A DNA stretch of 64,000 nucleotides, from positions 1 through 64,000 of the forward strand of contig PVBG01000028.1 in NCBI GenBank assembly GCA_002968845.1, written 5' to 3'. The stretch's first letter is position 1; every line of letters starts with the position of its first letter. The stretch comes from Neorhizobium tomejilense. GTDB taxonomy: Bacteria; Pseudomonadota; Alphaproteobacteria; Rhizobiales; Rhizobiaceae. The position numbers were made by a program, and so were the translations under genes. The notes under the pieces were generated by a model that had not been told where the DNA came from, searched no databases, and worked only from the letters and a program-made list of their open reading frames with translations. Of this stretch, positions 53,211 to 62,196 are shown in pieces.

Positions 53211-54242
53211 TCAGATGTTTTCCGGCACATAAATTTCGAGCGGCAGGAAAGTCTGGCCTGGCGCCGTCGCGGGGCCGGTATCCACCGCCTCGACCATCAG
53301 CTGGACGAGTTCGCGGCACAGATTGGCAAGCGGTGTCGCAATCGCCATGGTCACGATCTCATCGGCCAGCGCTGCGCGGGAAATTGGCGTCAGTTCGTTG
53401 ACGACGATAACATGCTTGCCGCCGAGCTTTTCTTCCCGGATGGCGGAAATGGCGCCTTCCATTCCGCCGCCGGCAACATAGAAACCCACAAGATCCGGAT
53501 GGCGGTGCAACAGATCCAGCGTTGCCTCGTGGGTGATTTCCACCGTTTCCAGGTTCACCAGCGTGTCGAGAACCTCGAAGTCGGGGGCGTGTTCGCGGAA
53601 GTAGGACCGAAAGCCGATCTCGCGCAATTCGTGACCGTGAAAGCGGTGACTGCCGACGAAAACAGCCACTTTCCCAGGGTTTTTTGCAGCCCTCGTGATC
53701 ATCCAGGCTGCCGTCCGGCCGGCCTTGCGGTTGTTGAGCCCGACATAGCCCTCGCGGATGCCGGAGGCGAAATCGGACAGGAGTGAGAATACCGGGATGC
53801 CCTTTGCCTTCAGTTCTTCCGCTGCCACCGTCAGGGCCGGATAGTCCGGGGATGTCATGGCGACCGCCTGATTCCTGACACCTACCTCTCTCAGCTTGTC
53901 GGCCAATTCGCTCGGTGTCTGGTTGGCGCAGAATTCGATCTGCGCCACGCCGCGAATGCCGGGATGATTCTGGACGGCGATCTCGAGTTCCCGCTTGAAG
54001 CTCTGGTAGAAATGGTGGTTGGGCTTCTGCAGGATGAAGCCCAGCCGGTATTGCGGCAGCCCCTCGAACACTCGCTGCCGCAGCAATCCTACGGCATGGA
54101 AGCCAATCTCGTTTGCCGCGTCATAGACGCGCCGCGCCGTGTCCTCGCGCACCTTGTGCCGCCCGTTCAGCACGCGGTCCACGGTTGCGACGCTCACTCC
54201 CGCAGTCTTGGCCAGATCCGCGATCGTCGGTCTTGATCCCAT
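53211..54242 (-). CDS. LacI-family transcriptional regulator of the cyclitol locus
   Basis: The 343-residue protein has the LacI HTH (TIADLAKTAGVSVATVDRVL) and a periplasmic-binding-like effector domain (YRLGFILQKPNHHFYQSFKR, VGFYVAGGGMEGAISAIREE). The hinge has KVREDTARRVYDAANEIGF. ATG 54242 follows GGGAGGAACAG. It sits between the two divergent halves of the locus and may control both through the palindromes upstream and downstream of it. An inosose or cyclitol could be the effector. Confidence 0.93.
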   Translation of the reverse strand: MGSRPTIADLAKTAGVSVATVDRVLNGRHKVREDTARRVYDAANEIGFHAVGLLRQRVFEGLPQYRLGFILQKPNHHFYQSFKRELEIAVQNHPGIRGVAQIEFCANQTPSELADKLREVGVRNQAVAMTSPDYPALTVAAEELKAKGIPVFSLLSDFASGIREGYVGLNNRKAGRTAAWMITRAAKNPGKVAVFVGSHRFHGHELREIGFRSYFREHAPDFEVLDTLVNLETVEITHEATLDLLHRHPDLVGFYVAGGGMEGAISAIREEKLGGKHVIVVNELTPISRAALADEIVTMAIATPLANLCRELVQLMVEAVDTGPATAPGQTFLPLEIYVPENI

Positions 54243-54268
54243 CTGTTCCTCCCTCAAGTGAGAGGTTT

Positions 54269-54316
54269 CTATCATGGAATAAATCAAGAATGATAGCTTT
54301 TGATAGAATATATCAT
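54269..54316. promoter_or_regulatory. Cluster of TATCAT/ATGATA half-sites between LacI and mocD
   Basis: CTATCAT (54269-54275) and ATGATAG (54290-54296) are an inverted pair. TGATAGAATATATCA (54301-54315) forms a second palindrome with the ATAGAATAT core. All lie in the gap between the divergent LacI and mocD genes, as expected for operators. Confidence 0.55.
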
Positions 54317-54414
54317 GCGTGGATTGTGATCCGTCAGAACAACGATAATCCTCAAGATCAGATTCCATGCGGCGCCTTTGATGGCGACCGCATCGAAACC
54401 GATGGAGGAGATCT

Positions 54415-55506
54415 ATGGCGAGGACAGCGGCAAAGCGTGACTACAGCCTGCTTGGGCGCGATGCGCAGGCGGCGGTGGCCAATGGGCTCGCGGCGGCGCA
54501 GTGGTATCATACCGAGGTTCCGCGCAAGCAGATGAAGGAATTGATGAAGCGGGAGGATGGGCCAGCCCTCCGGGACACGGCGATCTGGCTTGGCTGTATA
54601 GTCGTCTTTGCAGCGCTTGGCATCTATTTCTGGGGCAGCCTCTGGGCGATCCCTTTCTTCCTCGCCTACGGCGTGTTCTACGGGTCCGCCTCGGACAGCC
54701 GCTGGCATGAATGCGGTCATGGCACGGCATTCAAGACGATGTGGATGAACAACTTTGTCTACCAGATCGCCTGTTTCATGATCATGCGCAATCCGGTGAC
54801 CTGGCGCTGGAGCCATACCCGGCACCACACCGATACGGTCATTGTCGGCCGGGATCCGGAAATCGCGGTGATGCGTCCGCCGGATCTCCTGCGGCTGATC
54901 CTCAATTTGTTCGGCCTGCTGGATGCCTGGCATGCGGTGATCGACATGGTCCGAAACGCGTTTGGCGTCATCAGCGCCGAAGAGAAGATCATCATTCCGG
55001 AGACGGAGCAGCCGAAGGCGATCCGCGTCGCGCGCATCTGGCTCGCGATCTATGTGGCGACCGTTGCGCTCGCGATCGCCCTGAATTCGATCCTGCCGCT
55101 GATGCTGATCGGCATGCCGCGCCTTTATGGTGCCTGGCACCATGTCATGACCGGCCTGTTGCAGCATGGCGGCCTTGCCGACAACGTCACCGACCACCGG
55201 CTAAACAGCCGCACGGTCTACGTGAACCCGATCAGCCGCTTCATCTACTGGAACATGAACTATCACGTGGAGCATCACATGTTCCCGATGGTGCCCTATC
55301 ACGCGCTGCCGAAGCTGCACCAGACCATCAAGGACGATCTGCCGGCACCCAATCCGTCGATCCTCGACGGTTATCGCGAGATGATCCCTGCCTTCCTGCG
55401 CCAGCTCCGAAACGAGGATTATTTCCTGAAGCGCGAGTTGCCGCCGACGGCAAAGCCCTATCGCGAAGACTTCCATAGCGACGCAATGGCGCCAGCGGCG
55501 GAGTGA
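54415..55506 (+). CDS. mocD: Membrane-bound desaturase-family oxygenase (MocD-type)
   Basis: The 363-residue protein has the di-iron histidine boxes of the fatty-acid desaturase/AlkB-hydroxylase superfamily: WHECGHG, HTRHHTD and HVEHHMFP, with further HH in AWHHVMTG. There are several transmembrane segments (LGCIVVFAALGIYFWGSLWA, LYVATV-like region near 205-225). In rhizobial rhizopine catabolism MocD is the oxygenase that works with the MocE ferredoxin and MocF reductase, and it is thought to remove the O-methyl group of 3-O-methyl-scyllo-inosamine. The ribosome site GGAGGAGATCT is excellent. Confidence 0.88.
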   Translation: MARTAAKRDYSLLGRDAQAAVANGLAAAQWYHTEVPRKQMKELMKREDGPALRDTAIWLGCIVVFAALGIYFWGSLWAIPFFLAYGVFYGSASDSRWHECGHGTAFKTMWMNNFVYQIACFMIMRNPVTWRWSHTRHHTDTVIVGRDPEIAVMRPPDLLRLILNLFGLLDAWHAVIDMVRNAFGVISAEEKIIIPETEQPKAIRVARIWLAIYVATVALAIALNSILPLMLIGMPRLYGAWHHVMTGLLQHGGLADNVTDHRLNSRTVYVNPISRFIYWNMNYHVEHHMFPMVPYHALPKLHQTIKDDLPAPNPSILDGYREMIPAFLRQLRNEDYFLKRELPPTAKPYREDFHSDAMAPAAE

Positions 55507-55550
55507 CGCCGGCATCCGACAAAACAAGCTATAAAGGGGAGGAGAGCCCG

Positions 55551-55865
55551 ATGAGCACCTGGATCGACGTCTGCGACAAGGACGAGATCGACGAAGAGGA
55601 TGTCATCCGCTTCGATCACGCCGGCAAGAGCTACGCCGTCTATCGCAGCCCGGAAGACAGTTTCCACGCGACCGACGGACATTGCACGCACGAGAATGTC
55701 CATCTGGCCGATGGTCTGGTGATGGACGATATCATCGAATGTCCGAAGCACAACGGCCGCTTCAACTACAAGACCGGCCAAGCCAAGGGCGCGCCCGTCT
55801 GCGTCAACCTCAAGACTTATGCGGTCAAGGTCGATGGTGGCCGCGTCTTCATCCAGGTCGGCTGA
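55551..55865 (+). CDS. mocE: Rieske-type 2Fe-2S ferredoxin (MocE family)
   Basis: The 104-residue protein has the Rieske cluster ligands CTHENVHLADG and ECPKHNGRFN (C-x-H and C-x2-H). It matches the size and layout of MocE-family ferredoxins, which pass electrons from MocF to MocD. The ATG at 55551 follows GGAGGAGAGCCC. It is the middle gene of mocDEF. Confidence 0.92.
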   Translation: MSTWIDVCDKDEIDEEDVIRFDHAGKSYAVYRSPEDSFHATDGHCTHENVHLADGLVMDDIIECPKHNGRFNYKTGQAKGAPVCVNLKTYAVKVDGGRVFIQVG

Positions 55866-55866
55866 G

Positions 55867-57087
55867 ATGGGTGACAAAGGCATGGTGATCGTCGGCGCCG
55901 GCGAAGCGGGCGTGCGCGCGGCCTTTGCCCTGCGGGAGCGGGGTTACCAGGGGACCGTCACGCTGATCGGCGACGAACCGCATCTCCCTTACGAACGTCC
56001 GCCCCTGTCGAAGGGGAGCGAGGAAGCCGGGACCGTCCGGGCGATCGTCGCAAGCGAACGTTTTGCCGAGGCGGGGATCACCTTCCTGCGAGGGCAGCGG
56101 GCTATCTCGCTCGACCTGGCACGCCATGCGCTGCGACTGGAAGCGGGCGAAATACTGTCCTACGAACGGCTGCTGCTCGCAACCGGCGCCGCGCCGCGCC
56201 GGTTTCCAGGCCTTGCCACGAGCGATCGTATCCATGTGCTGCGGACCGTCGAGGACGCGTCCGCCATTCGTCGCCACATGCGGGAGGATGGCCGCGTGGC
56301 CATTCTCGGCGGCGGCTTCATCGGGCTCGAACTGGCCGCGATGGGCCGGAAACTCGGGACGGCCGTCACCTTGTTTGAGGCGCAACCGCGCGTGTTGATG
56401 CGCGGTGTTCCCGAAAAGCTTGCGCTCGCCTTGCAGGCACGGCACGCGGCAGAAGGCGTGGAACTCCTCTGCGGCGTGGGGATCGAGACCATCGCCGATG
56501 GCGAGAGCGGCGTTACCATCGGGTTCGCCGATGGTCGCCGGATCGAGGTCGATGCGGTCGTGGTCGGGATCGGTGCCCAACCCAACACCCGTCTTGCCGC
56601 AGAAGCAGGGCTTGCGATCGACAACGGCATAGCCGTCGATCGCCATCTGGCGACCAGCGATCCGCACATTTTCGCAGCCGGCGACTGCTGCTCCTTTCCC
56701 GTCACCGCCTATGGCGGCCGGCGCGTCCGGCTTGAATCCTGGCGCAACGCACAGGAACAGGGCAGCGTCGCGGCGGCCAACATGCTGGGAGAGGCCGCAT
56801 CCTTCGATGCGGTGCCCTGGTTCTGGTCGGACCAATACGACCTGACGCTGCAGGTGGCCGGCCTGTCCGACGGCGCGACATCGACCGTCGGCCGGACGCT
56901 GTCGCCGGAGGCCGAGATCCTGTTTCACCTCGACGCGGAGGGGCGATTGCTGGCAGCCAGCGGGCTTGGCCCCGGCGGTGCCGTTGCCCGCGACATTCGA
57001 CTGGCCGAAATGCTGATCGCCAGGGGCACGCGCGCCGATCCTGCGGCACTCGCCGATCCTTCCGTCAAACTGAAATCCCTTCTGTGA
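55867..57087 (+). CDS. mocF: FAD-dependent ferredoxin reductase (MocF-type)
   Basis: The 406-residue protein has FAD-binding VIVGAGEAGVRAAFALRERG, an NAD-binding second Rossmann (VAILGGGFIGLELAAMGRKL) and the FAD motif IFAAGDCC. A C-terminal reductase domain follows (LESWRNAQEQGSVAAANMLG). This is the putidaredoxin-reductase-like family that reduces small iron-sulfur proteins. It begins one base after the mocE stop, so reductase, ferredoxin and oxygenase form one operon. Confidence 0.93.
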   Translation: MGDKGMVIVGAGEAGVRAAFALRERGYQGTVTLIGDEPHLPYERPPLSKGSEEAGTVRAIVASERFAEAGITFLRGQRAISLDLARHALRLEAGEILSYERLLLATGAAPRRFPGLATSDRIHVLRTVEDASAIRRHMREDGRVAILGGGFIGLELAAMGRKLGTAVTLFEAQPRVLMRGVPEKLALALQARHAAEGVELLCGVGIETIADGESGVTIGFADGRRIEVDAVVVGIGAQPNTRLAAEAGLAIDNGIAVDRHLATSDPHIFAAGDCCSFPVTAYGGRRVRLESWRNAQEQGSVAAANMLGEAASFDAVPWFWSDQYDLTLQVAGLSDGATSTVGRTLSPEAEILFHLDAEGRLLAASGLGPGGAVARDIRLAEMLIARGTRADPAALADPSVKLKSLL

Positions 57088-57112
57088 GCGCCTGGCGCCA
57101 AAGGATGCATCG

Positions 57113-57907
57113 ATGAAATCCAACCGTCCCACCGTTGCCGATATCCTGGCGCTCAAGGGCAAGCGCCAGCTCAGCATGCTTCGTGTCGTCACGCTCGAGG
57201 AGGCGGAAGCCGCCGACAAGGCCGGGATTGAAATGGTCTCCGTGCCGCCAGCGCTCCTGGGGCCTGCGTTCCGCGAGGTGGCGCCAAGTGTCTTTGCCGT
57301 GCCGGGGCTCGAATATGGCGACTTCGTCACGACGGAGGAATATCTGCGGGGGGCCTTCAAAGCGATGCGCGCCGGTGGCGACGCCGTCTATTGCGCGGCG
57401 AACCTCCGGATCATCCGCGAGCTCAGGGACGAGGGCATTCCCGTCTGCAGCCATGTCGGCCTCATTCCCTCGAAGGCGACCTGGACCGGTGGCTTCAAGG
57501 CGGTCGGCAAGACCGCCGACAGCGCGATGGCGATCTGGAATGCCGTCAAGGCCCTCGAGGAGGCTGGCGCCTTCGCCGCCGAGATCGAGGTGGTTCCTGC
57601 CGAAGTTGCCTCGCTGATCAGCGCCCGGACGTCTCTCTTCATGATCTCGATGGGGGCGGGCGCCGGTTGCGACGCGCAATATCTCTTTGCCGATGACGTG
57701 CTCGGACAGAACCGCGGGCATGTGCCCCGACATGCGAAGACCTATCGCAACTTTGCCGCAGAGTTCGACCGCCTGCAGCACGAGCGCATCGCAGCGTTCC
57801 GGGAATTCCGTCAGGACGTCGAGAGCGGAGCCTATCCGGCGGAGCCGCACAATGTCGGCGTGGCGAGCGAGGAACTTGCCCGCTTCCGCGATATGATCAA
57901 CGGCTGA
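57113..57907 (+). CDS. PanB-like 3-methyl-2-oxobutanoate hydroxymethyltransferase homologue
   Basis: The 264-residue protein is a KPHMT/PanB-family TIM barrel: VADILALKGKRQLSMLRVVT, SHVGLIPSKATWTGGFKAVG, KALEEAGAFAAEIEVVPAEV, and SMGAGAGCDAQYLFADDVLG, where the family has GAG..CDGQ. PanB transfers a hydroxymethyl group from 5,10-methylene-THF. Many catalytic positions differ from housekeeping PanB (for example the usual KGHMGLTPQS-type segment), so it may use another acceptor. Lying in the mocDEF operon, it may consume the C1 unit released by demethylation. Confidence 0.8.
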   Translation: MKSNRPTVADILALKGKRQLSMLRVVTLEEAEAADKAGIEMVSVPPALLGPAFREVAPSVFAVPGLEYGDFVTTEEYLRGAFKAMRAGGDAVYCAANLRIIRELRDEGIPVCSHVGLIPSKATWTGGFKAVGKTADSAMAIWNAVKALEEAGAFAAEIEVVPAEVASLISARTSLFMISMGAGAGCDAQYLFADDVLGQNRGHVPRHAKTYRNFAAEFDRLQHERIAAFREFRQDVESGAYPAEPHNVGVASEELARFRDMING

Positions 57908-58063
57908 TCGGACGCCGGCCGCCTACGCGCTCCAGAAACTCCTCGTGGCTCTACGGCGCTCGCGGCGTTACGAACGGTAGCTGATCCAGAACGCGCAGCT
58001 TCCAAGTCAAGCAACCGAAACCAGCCTCGTGTTCGTGACTGCCGTAACACGAAGGTCCGGTTG

Positions 58064-58093
58064 TGAAAAGGCCGCGGGATGCCGCGGCCTTCT
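58064..58093 (-). terminator. Rho-independent terminator of the amino-acid transport operon
   Basis: AAGGCCGCGG and CCGCGGCCTT form a perfect 10-bp stem with a 4-nt loop. On the minus strand it ends in a short T-run (CCTTTTC), right after the stop at 58104. Confidence 0.75.
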
Positions 58094-58103
58094 GATTGGA
58101 AGA

Positions 58104-58952
58104 TTATTGCGGTGTCATGTCGAAGCCGAACCACTTCATGGACAGCTTCGTCGTCGTCCCGTCCGCCTTGGCGGCGGCGATCGCCTCGTCGAATTTCTGC
58201 TTGAGCCCAGTATCCCCCTTGCGAAGACCGACCGAGCTGCCGGCGCCGAGGAAACCACCCTGGAAGCGAGGGCCGACAATCGTCAGGTCGCTGTTTGTCG
58301 GCTTCTGCACGGCGGTCATCAGGTAACCCATTGATGCCATGACAAAATCGACGCGGCCGGAAACGAGATCGAGGTCATGCTGTTCCGTGGTCTTGTACTC
58401 GCGAACCTGCACGACGCCCTTCAGATATTCGTCGATAAAGCGTGCGGCGATCGAGGCCGTCTGGACGCCAACCGTCTTGCCCTGCAGCAGCGGCTTCAGC
58501 TGTTCGACAGCCTTGCGGGCGCCGGCCTCATTGGAGGCGAGCGAAAAGAGTTCGTCCTTCATGGGCATTTTTGCCAGGGGGCTGTCCTTGAGCGTCGCGA
58601 AGGACTGGCCGGTGCTACCGTAGGACATGGAGAAGTCGATGACTTCCTTCCGCTTTTCCGTGGCCGACATGCCGGCCATGATGGCATCGAACTTGCCGGC
58701 ATTGAGGGCAGGGATGATGCCGTCGAAAGCTTGCGCGACGAACGCGCACTTGATTTTCATGCGCTCGCAGAGGTTCTTGCCAAGTTCGATGTCGTAGCCG
58801 TCCAGCGTGCCGTCCGGTCGGGTCAGATTGTAAGGCGGAAAGGCGCCCTCCGTGGCGATGACGATTTCCGTTTTGTCCTGCGCCGCGGCGGCCGTCGCCA
58901 TCAGCGTCATGGCGGTGAAAGCAGCGGCGATTGCCGTGTTGACGAATTTCAT
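58104..58952 (-). CDS. Polar amino-acid ABC transporter binding protein (family 3)
   Basis: The 282-residue protein has a signal peptide (MKFVNTAIAAAFTAMTLMAT, then AAAQ) and the family-3 fold (EIVIATEGAFPPYNLTRPDG, FDAIMAGMSATEKRKEVIDF). It is the last gene of the leftward operon and is the second binding protein in it. Two binding proteins sharing one permease pair would broaden the solute range. Confidence 0.93.
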   Translation of the reverse strand: MKFVNTAIAAAFTAMTLMATAAAAQDKTEIVIATEGAFPPYNLTRPDGTLDGYDIELGKNLCERMKIKCAFVAQAFDGIIPALNAGKFDAIMAGMSATEKRKEVIDFSMSYGSTGQSFATLKDSPLAKMPMKDELFSLASNEAGARKAVEQLKPLLQGKTVGVQTASIAARFIDEYLKGVVQVREYKTTEQHDLDLVSGRVDFVMASMGYLMTAVQKPTNSDLTIVGPRFQGGFLGAGSSVGLRKGDTGLKQKFDEAIAAAKADGTTTKLSMKWFGFDMTPQ

Positions 58953-58994
58953 CTGTCAGTTCCCTCTCTTTGTTTGGGTAGAATGTCGAGCGGC

Positions 58995-59777
58995 TCAGCC
59001 GCTGATGAATTTCCGGAAGCGCTCGGACTTCGCGTTGGTGAACATGTCCTGCGGCCGGCCTTCCTCCTCGATCGCGCCCTGGTGCAGGAAGATGACCCGG
59101 CTCGAGACATCACGCGCGAAGCCCATTTCGTGCGTGACGACCAGCATGGTCCGGCCTTCTTCGGCAAGCGCCCGCATGACACGCAGCACTTCGCCGACAA
59201 GTTCCGGGTCAAGCGCCGAGGTCGGCTCGTCGAACAGCATCACCTTCGGCCGCATGGCGAGCGCGCGGGCGATGGCGGCCCGTTGCTGCTGCCCGCCGGA
59301 AAGATGCGCCGGATAGTGATTGCGCTTTTCGGCAATGCCAACCTTGGCAAGCAGAGCTTCCGCCTCCTCCAGGCATTCGGCGCGCGAACGCTTCTGCACG
59401 TGCAGAGGCGCTTCCATGATGTTTTCGAGCACGGTCTTGTGGGACCAGAGATTGAAGCTCTGGAACACCATGCCGAGTTCGGAGCGGATACGCTCCACCT
59501 GCCGGCGGTCGGCAATGCGGCTCTTGCCGGAGCCGGTCGGCTTCATGCGGATGGTTTCGCCGGCAACGGTGATTTCGCCGGCATCGGGTGTCTCCAGCAT
59601 ATTGATGCAGCGGAGCATGGTAGACTTGCCAGAGCCGGAGGAGCCGAGGATCGAGACGACCTCGCCCTCGCATGCTTCCATGTCGATACCCTTCAGCACT
59701 TCGATGGGACCGAAACTCTTGCGAAGCCCGCGCACGGTGATCGCCGCCGGTGCGGGTGGATTGGTCGAACGCGTCAT
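58995..59777 (-). CDS. Polar amino-acid ABC transporter ATP-binding protein
   Basis: The 260-residue ATPase has Walker [15 protein letters not shown]-loop [13 protein letters not shown], signature [17 protein letters not shown], Walker [16 protein letters not shown] and switch [13 protein letters not shown]. The sequence is HisP/GlnQ-like. ATG 59777 overlaps the stop of the permease gene by four bases. Confidence 0.95.
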   Translation of the reverse strand: MTRSTNPPAPAAITVRGLRKSFGPIEVLKGIDMEACEGEVVSILGSSGSGKSTMLRCINMLETPDAGEITVAGETIRMKPTGSGKSRIADRRQVERIRSELGMVFQSFNLWSHKTVLENIMEAPLHVQKRSRAECLEEAEALLAKVGIAEKRNHYPAHLSGGQQQRAAIARALAMRPKVMLFDEPTSALDPELVGEVLRVMRALAEEGRTMLVVTHEMGFARDVSSRVIFLHQGAIEEEGRPQDMFTNAKSERFRKFISG

Positions 59778-60499
59778 CTAGTGGCTCCCGTGGACGTGCT
59801 GGGCAAGGCCGCAGGCTGGCGCAGGTGCGGGCTCAATTGATACTCGGCGAGGGCGACAAGCCGGGTGAGGATGAAGTTGATGGCGAGATAGATGGCGCCG
59901 GCGACGACGAAGACTTCGATCGCCCGATAGGTCTCGGAGATCAGTTTGGCCGCGACGCCGGTCACCTCCATGATGGTGATGATCGAGGCAAGCGACGTCG
60001 CCTTCACCATCGAGATCATCTCGTTGGAATAACCGGGCAGAGCCTGGCGGATCGCGAGCGGCAAGGCAATGCGCCGAAAGGCCATGAAATGGGACATGCC
60101 GCAGGCGCGCGCCGCTTCGATCTGGCCGAACGGGACCGAGAGCAGGCCGCCACGAATGATTTCGGCGGAATAGGCGGCGGTGTTCAGCATCAAGGCGATG
60201 ACAGCGCACCAGTAGGGATCGCGCAACACCACCCACAGCATGCTCTGGCGGACATCACGGAACTGGCCAAGGCCGTAATAGATCAGGAAGATCTGGACGA
60301 GCAGTGGCGTGCCGCGGAAGACGAAGATATAGGCCCTCGCGAACCAGTCGAGCGGCAGGATACCGGACAGCCGGCTGAGTGCCAGGCCAAGGGCCAGGAA
60401 CACGCCGAGTACGATTGCGCTCGCGGCAAGCTGCAGCGTCAGCGGTACGGCAGCAATCAGGCTGAGGAAGGTTTCCCAGAGAAACGGCAGATCCATCAA
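59774..60499 (-). CDS. Polar amino-acid ABC transporter permease (HisM type)
   Basis: The 241-residue membrane protein has five predicted transmembrane segments and the family motif [20 protein letters not shown]. The EAA loop reads [20 protein letters not shown]. It pairs with the permease encoded upstream and shares a four-base overlap with it. Confidence 0.94.
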   Translation of the reverse strand: MMDLPFLWETFLSLIAAVPLTLQLAASAIVLGVFLALGLALSRLSGILPLDWFARAYIFVFRGTPLLVQIFLIYYGLGQFRDVRQSMLWVVLRDPYWCAVIALMLNTAAYSAEIIRGGLLSVPFGQIEAARACGMSHFMAFRRIALPLAIRQALPGYSNEMISMVKATSLASIITIMEVTGVAAKLISETYRAIEVFVVAGAIYLAINFILTRLVALAEYQLSPHLRQPAALPSTSTGATR

Positions 60500-61215
60500 C
60501 CCCTCCTGACGCCGCGCGTGAAGCGCTTTTCGCTGAATTGCAGGAGACCGCCGGAAACCGTTGAAATAGCCAGGTAGACGGCAGCGGCGATGACATAGAA
60601 ATTAAAGGGCAGGCCGGTGGAGCCGGCGCCGATCTGCGACTGCCGAAGGAGCTCGACGACGCCCGTAACCGAAACCAGCGCGGATTCCTTCAAGACGACC
60701 TGCCAGACATTCCCCATGCCGGGAATCGCGTGGCGCAGCGTCAGCGGCGCGAGGATCCTGCGAAACCGCAGGGAGCGCGACATGCCGCAGGCGATCGCCG
60801 CCTCCAACTCGCCGGAATGGACCGCTCGATAGGCGCCGCGAAAGACCTCCGTCTGCTGTGCGCCGGAGGTAATGCCGACAGCGAGTGCGCCGGCCAGGAA
60901 GCCCGGAAACCCGATGAAGCCTTCAGCGCCGAATAACCTGCCGATCGCTGTCACGGCAGCACTGCCGCCGAAATAGAAGAGATAGATGACCAGAAGATCG
61001 GGTATGCCGCGCAGAACGGTGGTGTAGAAACCCGCGATCCCGCGCGTCAGCGGGCCGCCCGAAACTTTTGCCCAAGCACCGAAGACGCCGATCACCGCAC
61101 CGATCGCGAAACCGGCGATGGCGATCAGGACGGTCATGACGGTGGCCGCGGCGAGCGCCATGCCCCAGCCATTCGGGCCGGTTCCGATCAGATCCAGTAT
61201 TGTCGGCTGGTTCAT
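60496..61215 (-). CDS. Polar amino-acid ABC transporter permease (HisQ type)
   Basis: The 239-residue membrane protein has the family segment FYTTVLRGIPDLLVIYLFYF and the EAA loop ELEAAIACGMSRSLRFRRIL. ATG 61215 is chosen because GAGG lies eight bases upstream; in-frame ATG 61230 has no ribosome site. It is coupled to the second permease. Confidence 0.93.
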   Translation of the reverse strand: MNQPTILDLIGTGPNGWGMALAAATVMTVLIAIAGFAIGAVIGVFGAWAKVSGGPLTRGIAGFYTTVLRGIPDLLVIYLFYFGGSAAVTAIGRLFGAEGFIGFPGFLAGALAVGITSGAQQTEVFRGAYRAVHSGELEAAIACGMSRSLRFRRILAPLTLRHAIPGMGNVWQVVLKESALVSVTGVVELLRQSQIGAGSTGLPFNFYVIAAAVYLAISTVSGGLLQFSEKRFTRGVRRG

Positions 61216-61309
61216 GGAGACCTCATCCATATGGAGGTTTGTTCGTATCCAGACGCCGGCGTCACGGCACGGGGACGCAACTTTCGTACCCCGCGCCGGG
61301 TCCACAGGG

Positions 61310-62155
61310 TCAGAACGATGGCGTCAGGTCCAGCTTGCTCCATTTTTCGGAGAGCTTTTTGATGACGCCATCCGCGGCCGCCGACTTGATGGCTGCGTCG
61401 AACTTCTCCTTCAGATCGGTCTCGCCCTTGCGCATGCCCATGGCGACCTCCGTCGCCAGCATGGCGCCCTTCATCAGCGGTCCGGCCATCGCCAGATCCT
61501 CGTTCCCAGGTTTGGCAAGTGCGGTGGTGCCGTAGACGCCGCTATCGAAACCGGCGTCGATGCGGCCGGCCTTGAGGTCGAGATCGCGTTCGCCGGAATT
61601 CTTGTAGGTGCGAACGGTGACGTTTTTGCCGAAATAGGCATTGATCAACTGCTCTTGGCTGGTCGATTGCACGACGCCGATCGTCTTTCCGGAGAGAACA
61701 CCGCCGATCGTCTTCATCACTGGATCGGCCTTGTCCTTGTCGTTGAGGCTCAGTCGTTCGCCGGTCATCGGCAGCTTGCTGATCGGGCTGTCCTTCAGCG
61801 TGATGAAGGTCGCCACGCCGCTTGCATAAGGCACCGTGAAATCGACGACTTCCTTTCGCTTTTCGTTGATGCCGAGCGTCATGATAAGATCGAACTTGCC
61901 GGCATTGACGCTGGGGATCATGGCGCTCCATTCACCGGCGATCAGCTCGCATTCGACCTTGGCGCGCTGGCACAGGTCGTTGATGAGGTCGATATCGAGT
62001 CCGGTCAGGTTGCCCTTGGAATCCAGTGCGTTCCATGGCGGAAAGGCGCCTTCGATACCGACCTTTACACGGGTCCAGTCCTTGGCTTCTGCGCCCGGCA
62101 GCATGATGGTGAGAGTGGCAGCCAGCGCGGCCGCCCAGAGTTTCCCGGTTTTCAT
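61310..62155 (-). CDS. Polar amino-acid ABC transporter binding protein (family 3)
   Basis: The 281-residue protein has a signal peptide (KLWAAALAATLTIMLPGAEA) and the family-3 fold (KVGIEGAFPPWNALDSKGNL, FDLIMTLGINEKRKEVVDFT, LKAGRIDAGFDSGVYG). It precedes the permeases and is probably the main binding protein of the system. It shares the overall fold and start motif with the second binding protein at 58104. Confidence 0.93.
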   Translation of the reverse strand: MKTGKLWAAALAATLTIMLPGAEAKDWTRVKVGIEGAFPPWNALDSKGNLTGLDIDLINDLCQRAKVECELIAGEWSAMIPSVNAGKFDLIMTLGINEKRKEVVDFTVPYASGVATFITLKDSPISKLPMTGERLSLNDKDKADPVMKTIGGVLSGKTIGVVQSTSQEQLINAYFGKNVTVRTYKNSGERDLDLKAGRIDAGFDSGVYGTTALAKPGNEDLAMAGPLMKGAMLATEVAMGMRKGETDLKEKFDAAIKSAAADGVIKKLSEKWSKLDLTPSF

Positions 62156-62196
62156 GTCGTTGTTCCCTTATTTGTTCGTTGTGCTGGAGAGGAAGG

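Noticed and set aside
58377-59840. Plus-strand open frame of 487 residues
   Set aside because: It is antisense to the amino-acid binding protein and ATPase genes and shows no motif of its own.
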